64,000 nucleotides of DNA from JANJUB01 sp964586225 (GTDB lineage Bacteria > Armatimonadota > Fimbriimonadia > Fimbriimonadales > Fimbriimonadaceae): contig CAZPHD010000004.1 of assembly GCA_964586225.1 (NCBI GenBank), positions 51,908 to 115,907 of the forward strand, read 5' to 3'. Position numbers and translations under genes: made by a program. This document shows positions 16,195 through 24,827 of this stretch, one piece after another (positions within the stretch are counted from its first letter, which is position 1; each line of letters opens with the position of its first letter). The notes beneath the pieces were generated by a model. That model searched no databases. It was not told the DNA's origin and was given only the letters and a program-made list of their open reading frames with translations.

Positions 16195-17403
16195 CTACAA
16201 AGCCCCCCCAACCGGCGACCGATACGCCGACAATCCCGCGGCGAGCACATCCATCGCGCGCTCAAGCCGCTCCTCGCGAAGCACATACGCGATGCGAACT
16301 TCGTCCGTCCCCGCCCCCGGCGTCGAATAGAAACCCGTCGCGGGTGCGAGCATCACCGTCTGCCCATCATGATCGAACGACTCCAACAGCCATTGGCAGA
16401 ATCGATCCGAGTCGTCGATGGGCAGGCGAACCGTCGCGTAGAACGCACCATCGATCTGCGGCACCTTTACGCCGGGGATCGCGCTGAGCTTCCGCACGAG
16501 CGTATCGCGTCGCCGGCGGAACTCCTCGCGGACGTCGTGGAAGTACGACGACGGCGTGTCGAGCGCACCAATCACGCCAATCTGCTCTAACGTCGGCGGC
16601 GAAAGCCGGGCCTGCGCCATGCGAAGCGCCGCATCCAGCACGGCCGTGTTGCGCGTCACGAGGAATCCGACCCGCGCGCCGCACAGCGAGAATCGCTTGC
16701 TCACCGAGTCCACCATGATCGCGTGCTCGTTCATGCCTTCCAGCGTCAGCACGGACCGGACGGGCTCATCCGTGTAGTTGAAATCGCGATACACCTCGTC
16801 GCCGACGAGATACAGATCGTGCTTCAGGCAAAGGTCGCGCAGCGCCTCCATCTGATCGTTGGTGTACACGGCACCGGTTGGGTTGCCGGGGTTGCACACG
16901 AGGATGGCGCGGGTGCGCGGCGTGATCGCGGCCTCAAAGGCTTCGATCCCTGGCAGTTTGAAGTCGTCGTCGAGATAGGTGCGCAGGGGCTGAACCTTGA
17001 CCCCGGCGGCGGTCGCGAAGCCGATGTAGTTCGCGTAGAGCGGTTCGGGGATGATGACCTCGTCGCCTTCGCCGAGCACGCTGAGGAGAGCGAAGCTGAG
17101 CGCCTCGCTGCCCGCGGTGGTGACGATGACGTTCTCGGAACCGACCTCGATGCCGATGGAGCGGTAGTAGCCGGCGACCTTGGTTTTGAGTTCGGGAAGC
17201 CCATCGGAGGGGCTGTATTCGAGCACTTGGAGCGGCGTCTCGCGGACGGCTCGCCAGAACCCTTCGGGGCTGGGGACATCGGGCTGGCCGATGTTGAGGT
17301 GGAAGATTTCGATGCCGCGCGCTTTGGCGGCGGCCGCAAAGGGTGCGAGCTTCCGAATCGGCGAAGGCGGCATGGCCTGGGCGCGCTGAGAGAGGCCGAG
17401 CAT
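16195..17403 (-). CDS. PLP-dependent aminotransferase, class I
   Basis: 402 residues from ATG 17403 (MLGLSQRAQAMPPSPIRKLAP); the frame continues upstream but without family features. NIGQPDVPSPEGF, the CNPGNPTGAVY loop, GDEVYRDF and SVSKRFSLCGARVG (PLP-binding Lys) identify the aspartate/aromatic aminotransferase superfamily. Arg in the C-terminal VRIAYVL is the usual carboxylate contact. Probably an aspartate-type transaminase; the exact amino donor is unclear. Followed with no gap by accA. Confidence 0.85.
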   Translation of the reverse strand: MLGLSQRAQAMPPSPIRKLAPFAAAAKARGIEIFHLNIGQPDVPSPEGFWRAVRETPLQVLEYSPSDGLPELKTKVAGYYRSIGIEVGSENVIVTTAGSEALSFALLSVLGEGDEVIIPEPLYANYIGFATAAGVKVQPLRTYLDDDFKLPGIEAFEAAITPRTRAILVCNPGNPTGAVYTNDQMEALRDLCLKHDLYLVGDEVYRDFNYTDEPVRSVLTLEGMNEHAIMVDSVSKRFSLCGARVGFLVTRNTAVLDAALRMAQARLSPPTLEQIGVIGALDTPSSYFHDVREEFRRRRDTLVRKLSAIPGVKVPQIDGAFYATVRLPIDDSDRFCQWLLESFDHDGQTVMLAPATGFYSTPGAGTDEVRIAYVLREERLERAMDVLAAGLSAYRSPVGGAL

Positions 17404-17510
17404 CGTTTCAAGTCTACACGGAATGTCCTGTTCCGGGGTTGTCGGAAGTCGAACCCAGCGGGTCAAAGATCTTAACCCGGGGGATCGGCGTTCTTTGCCG
17501 ACGCATAAAA

Positions 17511-17524
17511 CAGACATTTGTCTG
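17511..17524. promoter_or_regulatory. palindrome CAGACA-TT-TGTCTG between divergent genes
   Basis: A perfect 6-bp inverted repeat with a 2-base spacer, between the aminotransferase (-) and the methyltransferase (+). Size and symmetry suit a dimeric repressor or controller protein; half-site AGAC also occurs in the putative C-box at 20680-20693. Confidence 0.35.
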
Positions 17525-17616
17525 CTACACTGAATGCGGAGCGATTCCTGTGCTCGTTGCTAGAGTCGCCTGAATGGCTTGATGACTTTGAGTATCATGC
17601 AGTGAGGAAGTAGACG

Positions 17617-19362
17617 ATGCGAACCAGTTTGCAGGCGATCGCCAGAGAGAATGCGATCCAGCATCACAGCCGCGAAGAACTCAAGACGGAAGGGGCACAC
17701 TACACCCCAGATCATCTTGCAGGCTTCGTCGCGCGTCAGTTGACTGGGCTGCTTATTGGCAAGCACAAAGCTCCGTTGCGCATTCTAGATCCAGCAACTG
17801 GTGACGGTGCGCTCTTGGTCGCCCTTTTGGGTGCCTTAGGTGCCGCCGGCTATGAAGAGGTCGAAGTGTATGGCTTTGAACTCAGCGGAACCTCCATTGC
17901 TTCAGCCAGCGAGCGTATTCAAAAGCTGTTTCCGAAAGCGAATGTCAGGCTCACTCGGGGCGATTTTCTAGCCTATGTCTTGGAATACCATGGCTGCCAA
18001 ACACCCACTTTGTTTGATGCGCCTTCTGAAGCAACACGCTTCGATGTCGTGATTGCGAACCCACCTTACGTGCGGACCCAGGTCATGGGGGCATCTGAAT
18101 CTCAGCGGCTTGCTGAGCATTTCGGGCTCACTGGACGCGTTGACTTGTATCACGCATTTCTGATGGGGATCGCCCGCGTTCTGGAACCTGGCGGAGTCGC
18201 TGGCGTGATTGTGTCCAACCGCTTTATGACGACGCGCAGCGGCATGAGCATCCGCGGGGACTTGTTGCGCCAATTCAACCCGCTGCATGTGTGGGATCTC
18301 GGAGACACGAAGCTCTTTAGCGCTGCAGTCCTACCGGCGGTGTTGTTGCTCGAACGCAAGAATGGGCAAAGCATGACATCAGAGCCTGCGCGTTTCACTT
18401 CGATTTATTCAAGCAAGCTAGAAGGGAACGCGCTTGCCGTTCCCAACGCGATTGAGGCACTCGAACATAAAGGGCTCGTTCATACATTGGACGGGGGGCG
18501 TTTCAGCGTTGAACACGGCCTCCTCGATCACGGCAGCTCAGAAGATGACGTGTGGCGCATCTCCACGGAAACGGGTGACGCGTGGTTGCAATCGGTTCAG
18601 GCGAATACCTGGAGCGTCTTCGGCGATGTGGGGAAGGTCCGGGTCGGAGTCAAAACAACGGCGGACAAAGTGTTCATTCGGAAGGATTGGCATAGATTGG
18701 ATTCCGGGGAGCTTCCGGAACTGCTTCGGTCGTTGACCACGCATCATATTGCGCGCCGCTTCAAAGCGGACACGCAATCGAACACGCGCGGCATCGTTTA
18801 CCCTCACGTCTCGATCGACGGAAGACGCTCCGCCGCGAAGTTGGAGGATTATCCAAAGACAAAGCGCTACCTCGAGTCTCACCGCGAAGCTCTCGAGTCT
18901 CGCACCTACGTGATCGAAGGTGGCCGAAATTGGTTTGAGGTATGGGTGCCGCAAGATCCTGATGCGTGGCGACACCCAAAGCTCGTGTTTCGTGATATCA
19001 CTGAACAGCCTACGTTCTGGCTTGACTTGGAAGGGACGATCATCAACGGTGACTGCTATTGGATGATCTGCAATGACCACGCGGATGATGAGCTGTTGTG
19101 GCTCGCCCTCGCGGTTGGAAACTCAACCTTCATTGAGGCGTTCTACGATCGGAGATTCAACAACAAGCTTTATGCCGGGCGTCGGCGCTTCATGACGCAA
19201 TACGTCGAAGAATTTCCGCTTCCGGATCCTGAGCGCGAGGAAAGCCAGGCAATCATTCGCCTGACGAAGGAGATTTACCAACTAACGCCATCAACACAAG
19301 CCGATGAGCTTTCAAGGGAGCTTGATCGGCTTGTGTGGCTCGCCTTTGGCGTCACTTCGTGA
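17617..19362 (+). CDS. type II DNA adenine-N6 methyltransferase
   Basis: 581 residues. An SAM-binding motif ILDPATGDGALL near residue 65 and the catalytic motif IANPPYV near residue 147 mark an N6-adenine (Eco57I/TaqI-like, gamma-order) methyltransferase; the C-terminal 280 residues form a target-recognition domain with FYDRRFNNKLYAGRRRF. It protects host DNA from the partner endonuclease. Start ATG 17617 has GAGG upstream. It converges on and overlaps the endonuclease gene by 11 bases. The GC content is lower than its neighbours', suggesting transfer. Confidence 0.88.
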   Translation: MRTSLQAIARENAIQHHSREELKTEGAHYTPDHLAGFVARQLTGLLIGKHKAPLRILDPATGDGALLVALLGALGAAGYEEVEVYGFELSGTSIASASERIQKLFPKANVRLTRGDFLAYVLEYHGCQTPTLFDAPSEATRFDVVIANPPYVRTQVMGASESQRLAEHFGLTGRVDLYHAFLMGIARVLEPGGVAGVIVSNRFMTTRSGMSIRGDLLRQFNPLHVWDLGDTKLFSAAVLPAVLLLERKNGQSMTSEPARFTSIYSSKLEGNALAVPNAIEALEHKGLVHTLDGGRFSVEHGLLDHGSSEDDVWRISTETGDAWLQSVQANTWSVFGDVGKVRVGVKTTADKVFIRKDWHRLDSGELPELLRSLTTHHIARRFKADTQSNTRGIVYPHVSIDGRRSAAKLEDYPKTKRYLESHREALESRTYVIEGGRNWFEVWVPQDPDAWRHPKLVFRDITEQPTFWLDLEGTIINGDCYWMICNDHADDELLWLALAVGNSTFIEAFYDRRFNNKLYAGRRRFMTQYVEEFPLPDPEREESQAIIRLTKEIYQLTPSTQADELSRELDRLVWLAFGVTS

Positions 19363-20383
19363 AGAAATCCGCAGGCAAGGGAAGTTGGAGTTTCCCGTTG
19401 ATCACCTTGCCTTGGAACTGAGTGAACCGAGTAAAGAAATCAGCCCCAGTCGTGAGGATCACCTGGTTGATCGTCACGTTCGTTCCATCCGTCTCGCCGC
19501 AGCAAACCGCGTATCGCACATCGCAGTGGCGAACCTGAATGCCATTGAGCATAGTGATTCCGAGCGGTGCTTCACTGCTCGGCAACACCAATCCAAGGTC
19601 AATCGTTGGAGAAGTTTGAACCTTCACTTCCAGGAGCTGATGGGGCACGTCGGGAAACTGCCCGGTGTCGCCGTATGACGTGTAACCCAGAGCGTTGCAG
19701 ATAAGATTGTGAAGGCCAGCGCCGCGGTTCCGTTCCTGGGTGGAGCCTAGATCGGGAAAGGTCTTGCCGACAACCGTGGAGAGTCTCTCAAACACTTCCG
19801 AGATTGGAAGAATTTCACCGGAAACGGCAGTGCTCGTGGGGCTGGCCTTGATTGGGTTGGAGAATGTTGCCGCTAGGAGCGGTTGGAGGTTCGCGGTGTC
19901 GGTCTCACTGATCAGCTCGGTCGGCTTGTCGAGGCCGGTCACTCTCGCCTGATACTTCTTGGTGATCGTGCCCGTGGTGTCCAGCTTTGCGAGCTCGCCT
20001 CCGTTGATCACTTTCACTTTCGCGATTTTGCCGCTTGCGTCGACTCTGATCAGCACGTAGCGGCGACTTGCCGAAAGTTCTTCATTCCAGATTTGGAGAT
20101 TGTCAGCGGCTTGCACGTAGGTGTCGAAGTCTTGGCCTGCAAAGCGGGGCTGGCACTTCTTGAACGTGCTCGGAACGGGATAGCCCAGAATCTCCGCAAC
20201 CTTCTTCTTCACGTTCTTCGAGCGGGTTCTGATCGCCTGGCCCGATACGTCGAAGCCGGCGAGTCCTGCTTGGAGCACTTCTTCCAAGTGCTCCGCAGTG
20301 AACCACAGGTCGCCTCCAATCACGATTGGATCATAGATCGACTTGCCGCTCGCTTTGATGGCGGCAACAACCGAGCTACTCAT
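19352..20383 (-). CDS. type II restriction endonuclease
   Basis: 343 residues. It is defined chiefly by context (tail-to-tail with the methyltransferase and downstream of a C gene) and by a PD-(D/E)XK-type signature in the C-terminal third: FPDVPHQ followed by LLEVKVQTSPTIDLG, with catalytic Glu and Lys in EVK. The N-terminal 180 residues are probably the DNA-recognition region. The start overlaps the C gene stop by eight bases, so the two are co-transcribed. Recognition site unknown. Confidence 0.8.
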   Translation of the reverse strand: MSSSVVAAIKASGKSIYDPIVIGGDLWFTAEHLEEVLQAGLAGFDVSGQAIRTRSKNVKKKVAEILGYPVPSTFKKCQPRFAGQDFDTYVQAADNLQIWNEELSASRRYVLIRVDASGKIAKVKVINGGELAKLDTTGTITKKYQARVTGLDKPTELISETDTANLQPLLAATFSNPIKASPTSTAVSGEILPISEVFERLSTVVGKTFPDLGSTQERNRGAGLHNLICNALGYTSYGDTGQFPDVPHQLLEVKVQTSPTIDLGLVLPSSEAPLGITMLNGIQVRHCDVRYAVCCGETDGTNVTINQVILTTGADFFTRFTQFQGKVINGKLQLPLPADFFTK

Positions 20384-20630
20384 TGGATGCTACGTCCTCT
20401 GAGAGCAATTCAGGAACGGAGACTGCTAGAGCTCCTGCGAGAACTTCCAAGGTGCTGAGTGTCACGTTCCGCTCGGACCGTTCGACTGAACCGATGTATG
20501 TTCGATGAAGGCCGCACTGGTCGGCGAGTTCTTCTTGGGAAAGGCCCCGGGCTTTCCTCAGCGTGAGAATGTTCTGTGCAAGCGTGCGCGACAGCTGGGC
20601 GCTCGGTCTTCTAAGAGGTGGCTTGGTCAT
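20376..20630 (-). CDS. restriction-modification controller protein (C protein), HTH_3
   Basis: 84 residues with an XRE-type helix-turn-helix: LAQNILTLRKARGLSQEELA then GLHRTYIGSVERSERNVT, and a short C-terminal dimer helix. C proteins bind operators before their own gene, first activating and then repressing C-R transcription so that methylation precedes restriction. Two inverted repeats lie at the start codon and 50-63 bases upstream, and no Shine-Dalgarno is visible, so the mRNA may be leaderless as for other C genes. Confidence 0.85.
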   Translation of the reverse strand: MTKPPLRRPSAQLSRTLAQNILTLRKARGLSQEELADQCGLHRTYIGSVERSERNVTLSTLEVLAGALAVSVPELLSEDVASNE

Positions 20631-20659
20631 GAGGAATCACTAACGCGGGATTCCTCATG
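20628..20659. promoter_or_regulatory. 11-bp perfect inverted repeat over the C-gene start codon
   Basis: CATGAGGAATC (20628-20638), a 10-base spacer, then GATTCCTCATG (20649-20659). The right-hand arm on the - strand contains the ATG of the C gene. As an operator it would block or position polymerase at the transcription start; as an RNA hairpin it would hide the start codon. Confidence 0.6.
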
Positions 20660-20679
20660 ATGAATCTGGTGATGCTTTG

Positions 20680-20693
20680 AAGTCTACAGACTT
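20680..20693. promoter_or_regulatory. putative C-box: AAGTCT-AC-AGACTT
   Basis: A perfect 14-base palindrome 50 bases upstream of the C gene. Its AGTCT/AGACT half-sites resemble C-boxes of known type II controller systems (GACT/AGTC cores). It is overlapped by the GACTTTGAGTA repeat. Confidence 0.5.
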
Positions 20694-20825
20694 TGAGTAG
20701 CATCCATGTCGGCCTTCAGGGTGCGGGCATGGGCGACCACCAACCCGATCTTCGACCACGCGGCTAAGCACTGCGATCCCTCCGGGATCAAGGGCGTCTA
20801 GCTGGAACCAAGTCGTCCGAGGGCC

Positions 20826-22301
20826 TCAGGCAGCGATGTGGGAAAACAGCTCGACCCCAATCGGTAGCCAGTCATCCCCGAACCGCTTCAAGGTGACGAT
20901 GCTTGACACCACACTTGATTGCACACCCTCGGAAACGAGCACCTGCACGGTCTGACGATCTTTCGAGAACTGGAATGTCGGCGGCACCACACCGTTCGTC
21001 CCCCAATCAAACAAGTAAGGCAGCCCAACGCGAAACATACTCCCATTGACAAACTTGGACTGCACTGCTGTCGGTAACACCAGGCCGTTCCAAGTCGTAA
21101 CCTCGAACGGCTTCACATCCGCCGGGAGTTCGATGAACGCTAGTCGAGACGCACTCCGCCCAACCACCATGGCGTCAATGGCCGCCTTAAGAATTTTCTG
21201 CTTCTCGGAGAGAACCCCCTTGGCCGTGTGCGGGTTCTTGTCGAGGGAATCGATCAGGCCATCTCCGTCCGTGTCGCGCGACCGCGGATCCAAGCCGAAG
21301 CGCTTCTCAACGATGTCCGTCAGTCCATCCCCATCCGAGTCCAACTCCAGCTCTTTGTTCCCGATGAACGCCTTGATCCAACCACCACCCCCAATAAGCG
21401 GATAGTGGGCTTCGCCGTCGGCGTTGGCCCCCGTTCGACTGACGCGCCCAAACTCAGGCGCGTCCCAGTAAGCGTTGACGCCGGTGTAGATCGGCCTCAC
21501 CCAGTGCGAACCCTGTTTGCGAACCAGCCAAAGATCGTCGAGTGAGCCGAGCGCATCCCAATGAACGAGTCCCCACTCCGTTCCCTCGTCGTCGATGTGG
21601 GTGCCTCTTAGGGATGGCGGGCGAAACGGCAACATGAAAGCAATCGTAGCTACAAAGGGAAGGTGGCCGCGTTGGCGGCTGCCTACACTCGCCGCCCGCA
21701 TGGCTTGGAGTGCGGCAGGGTCTCCGGTCGCGGCGAGATTCTGGTAGATGTCGCTCCGCAGAGGGTCTCCAGTCTGGGGATCAGTGAGGGTCTTGATGAG
21801 CAGGCGGATCGAGCGTTGATCCGCGGAACGAACGAGACCGATCACGAGGTCTCGCGGCGCACGTCCGCTCATCCAGAATCTCGGCGCTTGGCCAGCGATT
21901 TCCTGAAGCAGGCGCGCCTCGAGGATGTCACGGTTTGCCCGCGCGTCACCAACCCGTCCCATCCACGCAACGATCCGGCTCCTTGTCGCCGGGTCTTGGA
22001 TGCGGTCGTAGAGGGCGCGCATCTTGGCGGTGTGCTTGAGGGTCGCGCACTCGCAGAGCGCATCCACCGGCTTGAAGAGGTCGGGCGAGCCTGTTTGCAG
22101 TCGCTGTTCGATCAGTGGAAAGAGAAGGGCGGTGGCCTTGTCGCCAGCTTGGCGGAGGGCGTCTCGGCGGTCCTTGTGGAACCAAGCGAGGTTGTCGATA
22201 TCCGCAATGACGGTTCGGTAACCGGTCGTGGCTTGGGCACCCACCCCCGCCGCGACGAGGGCGAGGAAGCCAGTGAGGATCCACTTGGTGCGATGCGCCA
22301 T
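20826..22301 (-). CDS. secreted HEAT-repeat-like protein with calcium-binding TSP3 motifs
   Basis: 491 residues from ATG 22301 (MAHRTKWILTGFLALVAAGVGAQA: a signal peptide ending AQA); upstream in-frame sequence lacks support. Residues 30-220 are helical and repeat-like. Two thrombospondin type 3-type calcium sites follow: DSDGDGLTDI near residue 330 and DTDGDGLIDSLDKNP near residue 350. The C-terminal 120 residues are beta-rich. Probably an exported or surface protein; function unknown. Stand-alone. Confidence 0.65.
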   Translation of the reverse strand: MAHRTKWILTGFLALVAAGVGAQATTGYRTVIADIDNLAWFHKDRRDALRQAGDKATALLFPLIEQRLQTGSPDLFKPVDALCECATLKHTAKMRALYDRIQDPATRSRIVAWMGRVGDARANRDILEARLLQEIAGQAPRFWMSGRAPRDLVIGLVRSADQRSIRLLIKTLTDPQTGDPLRSDIYQNLAATGDPAALQAMRAASVGSRQRGHLPFVATIAFMLPFRPPSLRGTHIDDEGTEWGLVHWDALGSLDDLWLVRKQGSHWVRPIYTGVNAYWDAPEFGRVSRTGANADGEAHYPLIGGGGWIKAFIGNKELELDSDGDGLTDIVEKRFGLDPRSRDTDGDGLIDSLDKNPHTAKGVLSEKQKILKAAIDAMVVGRSASRLAFIELPADVKPFEVTTWNGLVLPTAVQSKFVNGSMFRVGLPYLFDWGTNGVVPPTFQFSKDRQTVQVLVSEGVQSSVVSSIVTLKRFGDDWLPIGVELFSHIAA

Positions 22302-22350
22302 GGTTGTATTGTACGAAACTCGCAAGCAAATCCAGTGCGAGTCAACGATT

Positions 22351-22445
22351 CCTTGTAGCCGCAGGATGAATCGTGCCTGCGGAATCCGCTGATCGTGCGC
22401 GGGGGCCATGATCCCGCAGGCACGAACCATCCTGCGGCTACAAGG
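22351..22445. repeat. near-perfect 36-base inverted repeat with 23-base spacer
   Basis: 22351-22386 and 22410-22445 are reverse complements at all but about three of 36 positions; the outer arms share CCTTGTAGCCGCAGGATG. It lies between two divergent genes. Transcribed, it would give a very stable hairpin. The size and GC-rich arms fit a REP/REPIN-like or MITE-like element. Confidence 0.8.
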
Positions 22446-22495
22446 GGTTGGGTGGCAAGCCTGTTCCGCAGACACGATGCAGTAGACTCCAGACC

Positions 22496-23803
22496 TTGAG
22501 TTCCGAGCTGCGGCCCCGATCGAACATCGCCCGCGTTTTCCGATATCGCGACTTCCGCATCCTCTGGATCGGGGCTTTTCTTTCGTTCACCGGAAGTTGG
22601 GTGCAGAATGTCGCCCAAGGCATGCTGGTCTACGAGCTCACCGGAGACGAGGCCAAGCTCGCCTTCGTCACCTTCTGCTCGATGGCCCCCGTCACCGTGC
22701 TCGGCCCATTTGCGGGCACGCTCGCGGATGCGTTCAACAAGCGCACCATCCTCATCACCACCCAAGCCTGCATGGCGGCGGGGGCGCTGTTTCTCGCCGC
22801 GGCCAGCTACTTCGGATTCATCGCCTACTGGCATATCCTGATGGTCGCGCTGCTGTTTGGCGTCGTCGGATGCTTCGAAATGCCCACGCGCCAGAGCATC
22901 ATCAGCAAGATTGTGCCGCCCGAAGAGATCGCGGCGGCGGTTCCGCTGAATGCGCTCACGTTCAATGCCGCCCGCATCATTGGCCCCGGCATTGGCGCCG
23001 TCATGTACGCCACGGCGGGGGCGCAGCTTTGCTACCTCATCAATGGCATCAGCTACCTCGGACTGATCACGTCGGCGACGCTGATCCGCGCCGATCTGAG
23101 TCCAGTGGCGCGCGAGCCCCAGCCGATCCTTGACCTGCTTCTGGAAGGCATGCGCTACACGTTCAAGGACCTGCGATTGCGCACCCTCTTTATCATGGAA
23201 GGCATCGTGTCGGCGTTCGGAATCGCCTATCTCGCGCTGATTCCGGCGTTCGCTCGGCAACTGGTGGAGGTTCAATACGGGGCGGCCTTTGCGGCGTTGA
23301 CGGCGGAGCAAGTGCGCGAGGCCACGTCGAAGCTGGTGGGAGGGACGATGACGTCGGTCGGCATCGGGGCCATCTTGGGGCTACTCATTACGACGTCGCT
23401 CGCCCACCGTCCCGGCAAGGCGAAGTTGGTGACGATGGCGATGTCGTCGCTGGCGCTGGGATTGATGTTGATTCCGTTTGCGCGAACGCCGTGGCTGGCG
23501 TTCCCCCTGTTCGCGATTCTGGGCGGCTCGGCGATCATTCAGTTCAACACCACGAATAGCCTGTTCCAGTTGCTTTCGCCCGAGCGGTTGCGCGGGCGGG
23601 TGATTGCGATGCACGTGTGGGCACTGGCCGGGCTGGGACCGTTCGGGATGTTGTTGTTTGGCTACATCGCACGGGAGTCGAAAGGCGATCCGAGTTCGCC
23701 GTTCCAGGGCGTACCGCTGGTGATGATGCTCGGCGGGTTGTGTGTTGCGGCGGGCGTGCTGTGGAGCTACCGCAACCGGAAGAACTTGGACGGCGTGCCT
23801 TAG
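22496..23803 (+). CDS. MFS transporter (EntS-like/MFS_3 family exporter)
   Basis: About 435 residues with 12 hydrophobic segments. N-terminal YRDFRILWIGAFLSFTGSWVQ, then LVYELTG, the A-loop ADAFNKR and ...EMPTRQSIISKIV are typical of the enterobactin exporter-like MFS group. Cytoplasmic-membrane proton-driven efflux; substrate unknown. No ATG exists before the first membrane span; TTG 22496 (LSSELRPRSNIARVF) is the best start, and GTG 22448 is possible but lies next to the palindrome. Its stop overlaps the stop of the convergent FNR gene. Confidence 0.85.
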   Translation: MSSELRPRSNIARVFRYRDFRILWIGAFLSFTGSWVQNVAQGMLVYELTGDEAKLAFVTFCSMAPVTVLGPFAGTLADAFNKRTILITTQACMAAGALFLAAASYFGFIAYWHILMVALLFGVVGCFEMPTRQSIISKIVPPEEIAAAVPLNALTFNAARIIGPGIGAVMYATAGAQLCYLINGISYLGLITSATLIRADLSPVAREPQPILDLLLEGMRYTFKDLRLRTLFIMEGIVSAFGIAYLALIPAFARQLVEVQYGAAFAALTAEQVREATSKLVGGTMTSVGIGAILGLLITTSLAHRPGKAKLVTMAMSSLALGLMLIPFARTPWLAFPLFAILGGSAIIQFNTTNSLFQLLSPERLRGRVIAMHVWALAGLGPFGMLLFGYIARESKGDPSSPFQGVPLVMMLGGLCVAAGVLWSYRNRKNLDGVP

Positions 23804-24786
23804 CCGCTTGCCGGCATCTCCATATCGGAACTGTGTCCGGGAAACAGTTTTGCCGCCGGATCGAGACTGAGCTTCGCGAATCCCACCGCGATCGCCGCCT
23901 CACCCACTCCAGTCGCGATCAGCTTCATCTTGCTGCCGAACGTACACACATCGCCGACCGCGAACACGCCCGGACGGCACGTCTCAAAGCGCTCGTTCAC
24001 CAAGACCTGGTTCTTCTCGATCTCTAAGCCCCACTCCTTGATCGGACCGAGCGAAGACTTGAACCCGACGTTGACGATGACGGCGTCGGTCTCGACCCGC
24101 TCGAGCTCCTTGGTTTGAGTGTTCTCGATGGTCACCGCTTCGAGATGTTCCTCGCCATGAAGCTCCTTGATGACTTGCCACAGTCGCATTCCGATGCGGC
24201 TATTCTCGACTTGACGAACCGACTCTTCGTGGGCCTTGAACTGATCGCGCCGGTGGACCAGTGTGATCTCCTGCGCGATCGGCTCGAGGTTCAAACACCA
24301 GTCGAACGCGCTGTCCCCACCGCCCACGACCAAGATTCGCTTCCCCGCAAATGCGCTCTTTTCGCGGACACCATAGCTCACGCCACGGCCCACGTAGTCG
24401 TCTTCAAACGGCACGCCGAGCTTCGTCGGCGAGAACGCCCCGGCTCCTGCCGAAATGATGACCGTGCGTGTGGGATAGACGCCGGTGCCGGTTCCCACCA
24501 AGAAGCCTTCCTCGTCCTCGGTCAGCACCTGGGCCGTCTCTTCAAGAACGACTTCGGGGTCGAACTGGAGTGCCTGCTTGGCCATCTCCTCGGCAAGGTC
24601 CTTAGCGAGCACCTTGGGGAATCCCGGCATGTCGTAGATGTACTTTTCGGGATATAAGGCGGTTAGCTGCCCACCGAGCTCGGGGAGGCTATCGATGACT
24701 CGAACCGACATGCCTCGCAGCCCGGCATAAAACGCGGCAAATAAACCCACAGGGCCGCCACCGATGATCGTCACATCCTTGCGCAC
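23800..24786 (-). CDS. ferredoxin--NADP(+) reductase (thioredoxin reductase-like, YumC type)
   Basis: 328 residues from GTG 24786 (VRKDVTIIGGGPVGLFAAFYAG). FAD motif GGGPVG, NADPH motif VVGGGDSAFDW and the second FAD motif GVFAVGDV are present. The redox CxxC of thioredoxin reductase is absent, which points to the TrxR-like ferredoxin reductase group that reduces ferredoxin or flavodoxin with NADPH. Divergent from dut with only about 40 bases between. Confidence 0.85.
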   Translation of the reverse strand: MRKDVTIIGGGPVGLFAAFYAGLRGMSVRVIDSLPELGGQLTALYPEKYIYDMPGFPKVLAKDLAEEMAKQALQFDPEVVLEETAQVLTEDEEGFLVGTGTGVYPTRTVIISAGAGAFSPTKLGVPFEDDYVGRGVSYGVREKSAFAGKRILVVGGGDSAFDWCLNLEPIAQEITLVHRRDQFKAHEESVRQVENSRIGMRLWQVIKELHGEEHLEAVTIENTQTKELERVETDAVIVNVGFKSSLGPIKEWGLEIEKNQVLVNERFETCRPGVFAVGDVCTFGSKMKLIATGVGEAAIAVGFAKLSLDPAAKLFPGHSSDMEMPASG

Positions 24787-24827
24787 GACCCCAATTATGG
24801 GGCAGGGGGCGGGTATGGTGCGCAGTG

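Larger units (their letters stand above)
17584..20706. mobile_element. type II restriction-modification module flanked by 15-base direct repeats
   Basis: M, R and C genes occupy 17617-20630. Both edges carry GACTTTGAGTA followed by one variable base and CAT, in the same orientation (17584-17598 and 20689-20703). The genes have a lower GC content than the neighbours. Type II R-M units are known to insert with target duplications, so the repeats may mark the insertion; alternatively they are regulator boxes. Confidence 0.55.

Noticed and set aside
15160..16590. 476-codon + strand ORF opposite accA and the aminotransferase
   Set aside because: Runs antisense across two well-supported genes and has shadow-type composition.
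20706..20801. 31-codon ORF right of the R-M module (MSAFRVRAWATTNPIFDHAA...)
   Set aside because: Short, without ribosome-binding site or recognisable family; it could be a gene remnant but cannot be supported.
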